From assembly GCA_037126765.1 (NCBI GenBank), contig JBBCBC010000031.1, forward strand, positions 4,349,638 through 4,413,637: a DNA stretch of 64,000 bases, given 5' to 3'. The notes under the pieces were generated by a model, which was not told where the DNA came from, ran no database searches, and saw only the letters and a list, made by a program, of their open reading frames with translations. This document shows positions 47,725 through 58,325 of the stretch, piece by piece; the first letter of the stretch is position 1, and each line of letters starts with the position of its first letter. The stretch comes from Stenogyne calaminthoides. Lineage: Eukaryota > Streptophyta > Magnoliopsida > Lamiales > Lamiaceae. A program made the position numbers and the translations under genes.

Positions 47725-47998
47725 TACTGCTATCCGGAACAATAGGGAGGACTACTCTTCCTTTGGTAGCTTCGTACGTGATTGTGTAGGGCTTTTAAAC
47801 TCTCTTGTGGGATGTTCTTTATTTCATGTTTTGCGTTTCGTGAATATGGCGGCGCATGTTCTTGCTAGGAACTCGGGATCCTTTCCGAGTTCCCATAGTT
47901 GGGTCATGCCTCCATCGATTGTGGATGGCCTTCTCGATTCTTATTGTTTGTCTTGCAAGTTTAATAATATGAACTAAACATTATTGCGCTAAAAAAAA
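47725..47998 (+). mobile_element. 5'-truncated LINE (L1 type), RNase H-like 3' end
   Basis: An open + strand frame encodes FGSFVRDCVGLLNSL, then FVNMAAHVLARNSGSF, SWVMPPSIVDGLL and a stop at about 47978. This is the C-terminal end of the RNase H-like domain usual at the end of plant L1 open reading frames. A short tail and an A run (CTAAAAAAAAG) follow. Only the last 270 bp are present, as expected from incomplete reverse transcription. Confidence 0.65.
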
Positions 47999-48370
47999 GA
48001 TTTGTTGTGCCTTAATTAGTTTCCTATTTTATTAAGCCTTCCTTTTCTCTTCTAAACTTCACGGTATTTGCTTTTTAATCCCCACCTTCTCTCTCTTATC
48101 CCACGTGTCGCACATTCGAGTAGTGTAACAGAAGATGTAACACCATAGTGTAACCGGAGATCCCGACCGAGTGGAGACTCAATTTTTCTAAGTAGGATAA
48201 ATAAAAATTGAAACCTAAAAGCTAAAACCCAATTATCTTGTATCAGCACCGCCCCCTTCATCAATCATCCCACTCTGTCTATACACAGGCACCAAAACCA
48301 GATGCACCAGACAGAGACTTCCATGGCAGCGCCCATAATAGATCTGCATGGGGACTCCCATTTGCAGTAA
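47999..48370. other. Spacer between the LINE and the gypsy remnant
   Basis: No gene supported. 48360-48480 grades into gypsy coding sequence; the exact left end of the gypsy remnant is not clear. Confidence 0.4.
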
Positions 48371-50110
48371 ATGGCGACATCTTTTTGCATCAATGCTCAT
48401 CGAGATAATTGCGATTTGGGATTGGAATCCCAAATACGATTCAATCGGGCACATGGTGGAGTTGCACATCATCTGATGTTACACGTATTCCCTGAAGATT
48501 TAATCAGGATACCCCCAAATCGTCAAGTAGAATTTTTCATCGATCTAATACCTGGAACAACATTAGTGTCAAAGGCCCCATACCGAATGACGCCTAAGAA
48601 ATTAGAAGAATTGAAGAAGCAATTGCAAGATCTGCTGAAAAATAAAATCATCAGGCCTAGTGTATCTCGTTGGGGAGCACTAGTCCTGCTCGTAAAGAGG
48701 AAAGATGGATATTTCCGCATGTGTATCGATTATCGAGGACTCAACCAACCGACCACCATGCACAAATATCTTCTACCAAGAATTGAAGACTTGTTCGAAC
48801 AATTAAAGAACGACAGTGTGTCAAAGGAAGTGATATTCCGAAGACAGCCTTTAGAACGAGATACAAACATTACGAGTTTATGGTAATGCCCTTTGGAGTA
48901 ACAAACGCTCCAGCGATCTTTATGAATTTGATGAGCATAGTATTTCATCTATACTTAGATCAGTTTGTCATTGTGTTCATCGATGACATACTAGTGTACT
49001 CTAAGAACAAAGAGCAGCACAAAGAACATCTCAAAACCGTCTTGGAGACCATGAGACGTGAAAAGTTGTACGCAAAATTCAGCAAGTGTGAATTTTGGAT
49101 TGATCGAGTTATGTTCTTAGGACACATAATCTCGGCAAAGGGAATCGATATGGACCCGGCAATGCTAGAGGCCATAACAGATTGGAAAACGCCGACCAAC
49201 GTAAATGAAAACGGAGAGCTATTACTGGAGATTTATATAAGATTTCTCACGCATTGCAAAGGCGTTAACTCAGTCGACGAAGAAAATGGAAAGTTCGTCT
49301 GGAGTTCTACTTGTGAGGAAAGTTTTCAAGAATTGAAAAGGGGACTAAACTCCTCACCAGTATTAACTATCCCAGATGGATTCAGGGTTTTGTTATTTAC
49401 ACTGACTCGTCCTTATCAGGACTTGGATGGGTGCTTATGCAATGGAAAAGTCGTCGCATACGCATCGCGATAACTCTAAACACATGAACAAACCTACCCG
49501 ACGTACGACTTGGAACTAGCCGCCGTGATTCACGCATTACTTATATGGAGGTAAATGCAAAATTTATACGAAATTTACCCAGAAGGAATTAAATATGCGT
49601 CAAAGGAGATGACTCGAATTGGTAAAACATTACGATTGCACCATCCACTACCACCCTGGAAAAGCAAATGTTGTTGCCGACGTTTTGAGCAGAAAAGAGA
49701 GTGCAAAATCCAACATTGTTTGTTGGGATGAAGTTGGAGTTCGTAAAATTCTCGGGCCAGAACTTGTGGAGAGATCAGTGGAGATCGTCTCGAGGATCAA
49801 GGAAAGAATTAAGGCAGCAAAGGATCGTCAAAAATCTTATGCCGACACTCGGAGGAAGGACTTACATTTCAACGTAGGTGAGAAGGTGTTTCTCAGAGTT
49901 GCACCAATGAAAGGACTGGTTCGTTTTGGAAAGAGAGGTAAGTTGAAACCTTGCTACATTGGACCATTTGAAATTTTGAATAGAGTTGGAGATGTGGCCT
50001 ACCGATTAGATCTGCCGCCCGAATTGTCTCAAGTGCATAATATTTTTCAAGTATCCACCATTAGAAAATACATGTGTGACTTTCGAGATCATGTAAATCG
50101 TCAGTTATAG
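48371..50110 (+). pseudogene. Gypsy pol fragment: RT, RNase H, integrase C-terminus
   Basis: Three open stretches: 48371-48886, 48880-49473 and 49619-50110, separated by a frameshift in RT before the MPFGVTNAP motif and by several stops in RNase H (around 49470-49600). The RT catalytic FIDD is intact. The last frame runs through the deletion point (SAKSNIVCWDEVGVRKIL, then ELVERSVEIVSRIKERIKAA), so the deletion joined two coding segments without breaking the frame. Confidence 0.75.
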
Positions 50111-50159
50111 AGACTTAGAAATAAGTCGAGACTTAACTTACGAAGAAATCCAATTTTCC

Positions 50160-51035
50160 ATTTTTCCACAGGCCCAAATCGGCACACATAAGTAACCGGA
50201 CTTCATTCGCCACACACCGCGACCACAAGCCTCCGGCAATCCGCCACTTGCTGCTTCTCCCATGAAGACCCTGTCCACCTTTTGTCATCTTGCTAATCGT
50301 TCTGCAGCCCTATTGCCCGATAATAGGCTTCTACAACCATTTGGGCCATATTTTAATATGGAACCATTTGGGGCCTTATTTTAAGTTTTGAATTTGGAAT
50401 GGGCAATTGGGCCTCTTATTTTAAGTTTTGGGCAGTTTTTGAGAAAAATGAAAAATATATTTTTTGGGCCAAGTAGTATTGTTTTGAGAACCCATTTTTT
50501 GCGAATATATCCTTTGGTTTTAAAATTTTGCCTTTAGTTAATAATTAATTTTATTACTAATGATAAGATGAAACCTCCCAATTACATTTTGAGAGGACAA
50601 ATTAATTTTTTGAGCTCATATATTTGACAAATCGCTGGCATTAATTAATTCTTAAGGAGAAGAATGGAGATGAAGCCAAAATAGTATTAATGGATAAGTT
50701 TGAAAGTTATTTACCTATTAATTCACGTTTGACTCAATTTATAGGTTTTAGATCCTTTTATTTATTAGTCTTTTCGTTTATCGTGTTAATTAATACAAGA
50801 CTAGTATAAATAGTCATTTCAGGAATTGTAATAGAGAGATTAAAATGAAATAGAAAATATATTGGGTTTTATCCCTTCTTCTTGTTTTTATCGTTGTTCT
50901 TTAGGTATTCGCTTTTGAATCAATGTAATTAATCGTTAATCGCGATTTAGTATTCATCCGGGTATTTCAAGGGTTTCTTCCATTCTTCGAGTGATTTGTC
51001 TTCTTCCCCATGTGCTTCTACATCACAATCCTAGG
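50160..51035. mobile_element. Unclassified insertion in the gypsy remnant (about 870 bp)
   Basis: The pol reading DLTYEEIQFSIF stops at about 50160 and the expected continuation (LRNREIPLV) appears only at about 51040, so the sequence between is an insertion. It has no coding signal. It contains GGGCCATATTTTAATATGG / GGGGCCTTATTTTAAG repeats near 50340-50420 and ends in T-rich sequence like an LTR or leader. No clear termini were seen. Confidence 0.45.
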
Positions 51036-51216
51036 GAGGAAGTTGTATATTTTGAGAAATCGTGAAATACCATTGGTCTTAGTACATTGAGTCGACATGG
51101 AAAAAGAAGAAGCTACTTGGGAAAGGGAAGAGGAAATTTTGGCGAAATACTCACAATGCCGTAGAACCGAAAGTGAATGAAATTTAGGGGACGAAATTTT
51201 TTTAAGGTAATATGGG

Positions 51217-51470
51217 TGTAACACCCGTCCCATAACTAGGTAGGGTTCAGAAAAAACTATTTTGACTAAAAAACAAATAATTATAAACTTTGTGACACAA
51301 AAATATTTTTATATTAAACTATTTATAAATTTATCCCTAAATTTTAACACTGCTCAACAATAAAATTAAGTTTTTTTTTTTTTTTGAAAGGTCAATAAAA
51401 TGAAGGTATTAATATCTGGGTAAAACCTCAATTTTTGAGGTGTCATAACAACTAGTATTTTGAAAAGGAC
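51217..51470 (+). repeat. Start of a gypsy LTR (partial)
   Basis: TGTAACACCCGTCCC, the usual start of many plant gypsy LTRs, follows the polypurine-type tract. It fades into AT-rich sequence; a GAGGTGTCATAAC stretch lies near 51437. The right end could not be set. Confidence 0.5.
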
Positions 51471-53231
51471 ATCATCTTCAAGCGTCGATGGTTACCTTAA
51501 ATAAAAGATACTGGTCCAAGGCAACGGGCCCCTGCTTTGTCTTGCAAAGTCTGTTTAAGAGGAAATTCGATAGTTGAATTAAACAAAATGAGACACACTT
51601 GCATGAGACCGTCTCACGGTGAGACGGGACATAAGTTGGACATTGACGCTTTAACACTTTGAGAGAGGTGGATGTGGTTTGTGTTTGGTTGTATCGCGTC
51701 TCATATGTTTGGTTGATATGAGTTTTTGTCAAACAAATTAGTCATTCCAAATCCAATTTCCTAATATCCAGGTGGTATCATGTTACCCCATTTAATTTAT
51801 GGAAACTTCCATTGGACAAGCTCTTCTTGTACATGTGTTTCCTAAAAAAGTTGTTAGATCGTGTTTCAGGTTTTGTTTGAAATGAATATAAGATAATAAA
51901 TTTGATATTTAATTGATAGAGATATATGAATAATATGATGACCATAAAGAATGGTTGTACTGTGCATTTTATTGTATATTTTTTAAATATATAACTTGTT
52001 ATACTAAAATATATAATTTTGTATATTTTAAAAATACATAATGAAGTGTATGGTACACCTGGTGCATATAACATTCAGCCGACTATAAATTTAGTCGTCT
52101 CACTCTAGAGTCCAGATATATAAGACGATAAAAACTTGTGTGAACTCGAGTTCACAGTGAACTTTATTTTTTTAGTATCACTGTTATGTACAAAAACTCT
52201 CACCGTTATGTATCACTTTTATGCACAAAAAACAATCACTGTTTAGAAAATGTTTTATATTTTTAAACAGTGATAATTTTTACCCATAACAGTGTTAGAG
52301 CTCATGCATAGACCTGGTTCACAGAAGTGTTACTCATATACGACAATCCCACAAAAAATATATTTAGATTTAATACAATTAAAATTTATACATATTACAA
52401 AGGAAAATATTTCATAGAGTTACCAGATTAACATTGTCAAAAGCAAATAAAAAAAATTAATACAGATACGATTAACTAATAAACTTTCATCTTGTACTAA
52501 TCCCTACGATTAAATAAAACTTTCATAGCACCGAGGTTCAACCTTTAGAAATCACATATAAAATGATACACTATTTTTATAAACTAATACCTATAGCATT
52601 TAATACTGTGGCCTCAATTTATAAATATAATAGTATCACTTGATAAATATAGTGATATTAATTTATAAGTGCATTGATATAAATTTCATATTATGAACAA
52701 ATTTCACCCAATACCTATATTAAAAAAAATTGGGATCACAAGAGTCCACAACTTTGCTCACCCCATATCCTGTTATAGTCTGTTTAACAAAATGCACAAA
52801 AAATATTTTTATTAATTTTTTTACATAAATCAACAAATAAAAAAAAATAAAAAATTAGATGACCCACGGAGCCAGGTGTGAAACACTAGACGTAATTGTC
52901 TTTAAGATCGCTCATTCGGCTCCGCATGTAGGTGAACAAAATATCACAATATGATGATTTGAAATTAAATTTTACAGTAAACCCTTTGCGCCAGGGAGAT
53001 TCCATCTTCCTACCAGTGGCCCTAAAATGGAGAAACACGACATGAAAAAAACAAAAACATTTCGGGCTGGAAAAGACTTCAAAATCAAACTAATCATGTA
53101 ACTTTTGTTCTCCATTTCAGACGGAGTAGTTTTTCTTCTCCAATGGTATCTGATGAAATTGATTTTTTTCTACGAGTGTATTAACATATTGTATCACATG
53201 TTGTATGTGTTGTATCGTACAACATGCTAAT
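51471..53231. other. AT-rich spacer with small palindromes and a dispersed repeat
   Basis: No gene seen. It holds a short inverted repeat GAGACCGTCTCACGGTGAGACG at about 51606 (the motif TGAGACCGTCTCA recurs at about 53411), a copy of the small AT-rich repeat (52560-52715, partner 43060-43250), and a region of repeated CACTGTTATG / ACAGTGATA words (52170-52330) that looks like a degraded MITE. Confidence 0.45.
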
Positions 53232-53716
53232 CAGTGGCGGAATTGTTTGGGGGGCAAGGGGCCCCACTTGACTTATATATATATATATATATTATATATT
53301 ATATAGCTGAATGTATATTTGTGTGATAATTTGAACATTGATCCTTTAATACTTTGGAAGAAAGGGTGATAATTTGTGTAAATTTATACCCAGTCAGGCA
53401 ATATCATATATGAGACCGTCTCATACAAGTTTTCGTCTCACAGATAAAATTAGAATTTTTGGCTAATTTCGAAGTACGTCTTCTTTTCCTATATAAATTT
53501 TATTATTATCCTTCAGGTGAGGAAGAGGGAGCCAATAAAAGAAAGAAATATGTATAATTCACATTTAAATATGAATATATAAATGTATTTAACTCAGTTA
53601 ATATAAGATATTTAATTTAAATAATTTTTGGATATATATAAAAAAATTCGAAAGTAAATTTAGTTACATTCTATTATGAATTGGGCCCCCGGTTGAAATT
53701 CCTGATTCCGCCATTA
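53232..53716. mobile_element. hAT-like MITE, 485 bp
   Basis: The left end CAGTGGCGGAATTGTTTGG, followed by GGGGCAAGGGGCCCC, pairs with the right end, reverse complement TAATGGCGGAATCAGGAAT, followed by CAACCGGGGGCCC. The flanks are ATGCTAAT and ATGTTAAT, an 8-bp duplication with one change. A TA microsatellite lies at 53275-53300. Non-coding. Confidence 0.75.
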
Positions 53717-54074
53717 ATGTTAATGCATGTGGTACAAAATATTAAAGCATTACTCCGTATGGCCAAGCAATGTAGCATGGAAATATCCAATGAAATCTTT
53801 AAATTTAGGGAGAAAAACATTCCATTACAAAGTCACCAAAAAACTTAAAATCAGATCAAAAGTCGAAGAAAATTTTCGCTACTTTTTAGTTCAAATTTCG
53901 TGACTTTATATCCGATTATAATTGTTTCTTTTAATCTTCAGATATTGTAATTTTTCCTTAAATTTACTCAAAGACTTTAGTTGACCTGAGTTAGCCCGCC
54001 TTCATATTTAATGGAACCACCAACACTACATATAATGAATAAAGGCAACCAACACACTGACTCAACCATTTCTC
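53717..54074. other. Upstream region of the receptor-kinase locus
   Basis: No coding sequence. It presumably contained the promoter; no clear TATA box or in-frame ATG connects to the lectin-domain exon. Confidence 0.4.
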
Positions 54075-55308
54075 CATCTTTTCATCCTCTCTGTTACTAG
54101 CCTTCCTTTTCTCTGTTTCACCTTGGAAACAGATACATTAACATCCAATTTAGTACTCAAAGATCCAGACACCATAGTATCCTCAAAAAACGTATTCAAA
54201 TTAGGATTCTTCACCCCCGAAAACACCACCAAAACGGTGTCCGAGAAATTCTGATTGGATCGCCAACAGGACATTTACCGATTCATCCGCAAAAAATACC
54301 GAAAGACGGGTTCTGGCACTCACAAACTGGAAAACCAAAAGTCTGGTTAATTATCTCCAAAAACAGTTTATTTTACTAGTGAAACCTTTTCTGCGCGACA
54401 ACAAGGGGATACAATATGGGTTATTTTCACGGCCAATCCCTAATTTCAACCGATCCTGAAGCGGGAAAAAAAATACAACCGATCCTGAAGCGGGAAGCTT
54501 CAGGGCAGGGCTTGAAGCTCTGAATATCCCGCAGATTGTCTTATGGGACAATGGTCGGCGCGGCCTGTGGAACGGTGTGATTCTGATTGGAGTACAGGAC
54601 ATGTATTCTCCGTACCTGGACGGGTTTAGTGGGGTGGATGATAAATCAGGTTAATTAGTTTATTTTACTAGTGATACTTTATATGGAAAATGTGATACTG
54701 TATGTTACTCCCTCCCGTCCTAATTTTTAGATTGATCACTTATCAGAAATAGGTTCTAATTTAGATTGGATTTCCGGATGAAATTAAGCAACCTTCTTTT
54801 AAAAACTATAATCGGATAAATATTTCAAACGAAAATTATCTTAAAATATTTTTTTTCTAATTGAGTCGATATGGAAAAAAAAATTCTGGACCTATGGAAT
54901 ATTTCATACTGGATACGGACGGATTCGGATGAATGCAAATTATAAAAATTATTTCAAACGAAAATCATCAAAATGTGATTGAAACATAAAAAAAAAAAAA
55001 CTAAAATTTTATATCTTTCTAATGCAAATTATAAAAATTATACCATCGCTAATAATATGAAACTAAAAAGTTATATCTTTTTCAGAATCAATACCACTCC
55101 AAAGACAACATAAGAACATATATAATATTATACTGAACTTTCAAGTTGAGACTACATCACCACTCCGACTATTTTCTTAATAAAATTACATAAGTATTAT
55201 GCCATGTGCCCGATGGTAGAAGAAATTATTGTAATTAATTATGTTAGGAAACAATTGTAATTGATTGTCTTTCAAAAAAAAAAATTATATTATTATATAT
55301 ATATTAAT

Positions 55309-56180
55309 CTATGTTGCTCGGACACGGGTACAGGTGTCCGACTCGGGTACAGATCCGTGTGTCCGTCTCTCAATTTCTCAAAACTTAGGATACTTGAACT
55401 CGGCTAAAAAGAATCCGAAATAAGGATACGAGTATAGGGATACGTTTGTTGATACACAAAAAAATACACACATTTTCATTATTTATATCTGTGACAAAAT
55501 AAATATATATAAATTAATGGATTGCTCGAAAAAGATTTTGAAAATCCATATACAATAATACAAGTTCTAACTCATAAGAACATTATTTAAGATTAACATA
55601 ACTCATAAGAACATTATTTAAGTTTGAATTGAATAATATTTTAAAATTTAAATAGAAAAAGATTGCAAATTCGTTTAAAAAAGAAGATTGGAAAATTTAA
55701 AGCCCACCAAAATTATTCATTCAAAATTTCATATTCCCACCAAACTATGTGTCCAGATTCAATGAATACTAGTGCATGCATATTTAATGCTTTTATTAAA
55801 ATCAAAACTTTTTAAAAGTAACAAATACTATATTAAAATACACCCTATCCCTAATTACACGCCGCCGCCTCCTCATATGTATCTGTTCATCATCTTCATC
55901 CCCCCTCTTTCGTCGGCCATGAATAACTTCATCGACCAAAAAAATCTCGGATTACCTCCATATCTTCATCGTTAAGACTGCGATTCACGCTTCATCTTCA
56001 CATTTCCATCATTTCTGAAGTTTCAATTTCTAAAAAAAATGTTCGAAATGAAGTTTCAATTTCTGAAAAAAAGTTCAGTCGAACTGGACCTTCATTGCCG
56101 TGTCAGTTTCTGAAACAGAGGATCCGGTACGGATCCCGTACCCGTATCCGCGTCGAACTTGTCCGACACCGGTACTCTGG
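55309..56180. mobile_element. Element with TGCTCGGACACGGGTAC-type ends
   Basis: The left end ATGTTGCTCGGACACGGGTA, then CAGGTGTCCGACTCGGGT, is echoed in reverse complement at the right side by ACCGGTGTCCGGACAAGTTCG-like sequence with GGATACGGGTACGGGATCC. This is a familiar plant dispersed repeat type. The interior is non-coding; the 67-residue frame at 55772-55975 shows no domain. The right boundary is approximate. Confidence 0.5.
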
Positions 56181-56219
56181 CCGTTTTGAAGGATCTGAGC
56201 ATCAGAGATATTAATATAA

Positions 56220-56463
56220 AATGTAAAAAAAAAAAAAATTATATTAAAAAAATCCGGATATCCGGATTTATTATCCGGATAATATCCGATAAAATATGGG
56301 AAAACTCGAATACGGTCGGATATTATGTATTCCGAATCTTATTTCGAATTTGAAGTCAACTATCCGTATCCGCCCGGATACTAGTTTTTTATACCAAATT
56401 CGATACCGACCGGATACGGCTCCGGATCGGTCGGGAAATATCCGATCCGTTTTCACCCCTACA
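56220..56463. mobile_element. hAT-like fragment with repeated TATCCGGAT words
   Basis: Ends in GTTTTCACCCCT, the reverse of the AGGGGTGAAAAC terminus common in hAT elements. The interior is made of GGATATCCGGATT, CGGATACGG and TATCCGATCC words in both orientations. The left terminus is missing. Confidence 0.45.
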
Positions 56464-56611
56464 AAACAATACCCCTTACAAACAATACTTATTTACATCA
56501 CATATCACTATACTACACACACAATAAATCTACTTTACATCATTTAATATTAATAAACAACACTTTTTTAAAGTTGAATTGACATTCATACCCCTCCACC
56601 AAAGCTAGGTC

Positions 56612-56831
56612 TTATATGTACCCGGGTGCATCGTGCACTCATAGTAAATTTTAGAAGCGTGCAACTTATTATGCTGAAAAGTGCAACTTATTTACACAGA
56701 AAAGTGCAACTGTTAATATGAGAATATAGTTGCATGCTTCTGTTTGGAATAGTTGCACGTTTCTGTTTTGAATAGTTGCACACTTCTAAAATGCACTATG
56801 AGTGCACGGTGCACCCGGGTGCACATTAGAT
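56612..56831. mobile_element. Fold-back MITE with about 55-bp inverted ends
   Basis: The left arm TATGTACCCGGGTGCATCGT continues as GCACTCATAGTAAATTTTAG; the right arm in reverse complement reads AATGTGCACCCGGGTGCACC, then GTGCACTCATAGTGCATTTT. Both continue into AGAAG(C/T)GTGCAAC. The middle contains repeated GTTGCAC(G/A)(T/C)TTCT words. About 220 bp and almost entirely able to fold on itself. Confidence 0.65.
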
Positions 56832-56970
56832 TCATTCTGCCACCAAACCCACTTTACACCATTTAATACTATTATTTTCCATTTTTCTTAAACTCCGGAT
56901 CTACAATACATAGACAATCAAAATAAGGACGGAAGGAGTACTATATGCATAGGAGAGTTAGATATACAAC

Positions 56971-57413
56971 TAGGGGTGGAGGAAATACCGAAAATACCGG
57001 TATACCTCACTTACCGTACCGAAAAATATCGATTTTATCGAAATTTTCGGTATACCGAAATTTTCTGTACGGTATGGTACCGTACCGAAAATTTCGGTAC
57101 GATAACAGTATGAAAATATATAAAATTTCGGTATACCGAAATACCAAAATATTTTGGTATACCTAAATATTTTCGGTATACCGGAAAAATATACCGGTAT
57201 ACCGAAAAATTTTCGGTATACCGAAAATATTTCCGGTATACCGGTATATATTGAAATTTTGGTACAGTATCGGTATGTAATATCGGCATACCGAAAATTT
57301 CGGTATACCGAATTTTCGGTACGACAACGGTATGAAATTTTTTGGTATCGAAAATTTCGGTACGGTAACGGTATGGCGAAATTTTTTTCGGTATGCCGTA
57401 CCGTCCACCCCTA
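56971..57413. mobile_element. hAT MITE built of CGGTATACCG-type repeats, perfect 8-bp duplication
   Basis: TAGGGGTGG at the left and CCACCCCTA at the right are exact inverted ends, flanked on both sides by TATACAAC (56963-56970 and 57414-57421). The 443-bp interior is a dense mosaic of TACCGAAAATTTCGGTA and CGGTATACCGG words. Several overlapping open frames on both strands come from this repetition and are not genes. The element lies 74 bp upstream of a receptor-kinase exon, inside the intron. Confidence 0.85.
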
Positions 57414-58051
57414 TATACAACAGTTCATTTCATAAGTTCAAATGATCAAGGTTATTAGCCTGATATCAAAGATCCTAATATTTGCAGGAACGTCCTACTT
57501 TACAACGCCTGAGGGGAATATCCAGATGAAAATCGACCTGAATTCTTCGGGGACGTTACTGCAGAGGCTGTGGAATGAGCAGACGCAGAGCTGGGATACG
57601 GTGTGGATGGCTCCACAGAATGAATGTGATGTTTACGGCAGGTGTGGAGCGTTTGGCAGTTGTAATCCTCGGGCTGAAAGTATTTGTTCTTGTTTGAGAG
57701 GGTTTGAGCCCGTGGATGAGGGTGAATGGGGTAGCGGGAATTGGAGTAGCGGTTGCATTGTAACACGGGAATCGGGCATGGGTTTCTTAGGCTGCCGTTT
57801 ATGAAGGTTCCGGATTTTACGGAGAGTTTCGCTTCTTCGCTGGTGGATGAGTGCAGGAGGAGGTGTTTGGGGAATTGTTCTTGCATTGCTTATGCTCATG
57901 ATGCTAGTAGCATCGGTTGTATGCTTTGGAGTGATGCTTTGATTGATATTCAGTACTTTGGTCGTGTTGGCGTTGATCTTTATATTTGTTTATCAGCTTC
58001 AGAATTAGGTAGTTTCTTTGGCAAGTTCTGATACTGTGTTTTAAGTTAGTA

Positions 58052-58325
58052 CTCCCTCCGTCCCATAGTTTATGTAATTCTTACTGTTCATGAGGATTTT
58101 GTGATAAAGTGTTGAGGGTAGAATGGAAAAATCAACTTTATTGAAGAGTGAAATAATATTTATTAAAAGTGATAAAGTGTTGAGAGTATGAGAGAGTGGA
58201 ACATGATAAATAAGTGAGTGTTTGAAGGGTGTGAATTAAAATGTGTATTTCCATTTTAGGAAAGATTACATAAACTATGTGACAAAAAAATGGAAAGAGT
58301 TACATAAACTCTGGGACGGAGGGAG
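58052..58325. mobile_element. Stowaway MITE in a receptor-kinase intron
   Basis: CTCCCTCCGTCCCATAGTTT and the reverse complement of the right end CTCCCTCCGTCCCAGAGTTT differ at one base and match on through ATGTAA. TA duplications lie at 58050-58051 and 58326-58327. 274 bp. A second partial inner copy of the right terminus (GATTACATAAACTATG at about 58265) suggests internal rearrangement. It fills most of the 361-bp intron between the PAN and transmembrane exons without touching the splice sites. Confidence 0.9.

Larger units (their letters stand above)
48371..51470 (+). mobile_element. Ty3/gypsy remnant with internal deletion and insertion
   Basis: On the + strand: a linker before RT (FPEDLIRIPPNRQVEFFIDL), RT (KAPYRMTPKKLEELKKQL, YFRMCIDYRGLN, then, after a frame break at about 48880, MPFGVTNAPAIFMNLM and FIDDILVYSKNKEQH), RNase H (NGKVVAYASR, HYHPGKANVVADVLSRKES) and, directly joined, the integrase tail (ERIKAAKDRQKSYADTRRKD, KPCYIGPFEILNRVGDVAYR). 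The whole integrase zinc-finger and DDE core is missing. The end of pol resumes after an insertion as LRNREIPLVLVH and EATWEREEEILAKYSQC (about 51040-51170). A polypurine-type GGGGACGAAATTTTTTTAAG then precedes an LTR start TGTAACACCCGTCC at 51217. Gag and the 5' LTR are absent. Confidence 0.8.
54708..56938. mobile_element. Stowaway element ends enclosing later insertions
   Basis: The left end CTCCCTCCCGTCCTAATTTT and the reverse complement of the right end CTCCTTCCGTCCTTATTTTG match well, and TA lies on both sides (54706-54707 and 56939-56940). At 2.2 kb it is far too long for a simple Stowaway MITE. The excess is accounted for by other elements inside (about 55309-56180, the piece ending at 56463, and 56612-56831). 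The pairing of the two ends is an inference. Confidence 0.5.

Noticed and set aside
51600..51630. GAGACCGTCTCACGGTGAGACG palindrome as a regulatory site
   Set aside because: The motif recurs at about 53411 in unrelated sequence and looks like part of a common dispersed repeat. Nothing nearby would be regulated.
57035..57435. Several overlapping Tyr/Arg/Phe-rich frames on both strands
   Set aside because: They come from the repeated CGGTATACCG words of the hAT MITE, which lack stop codons in many frames.
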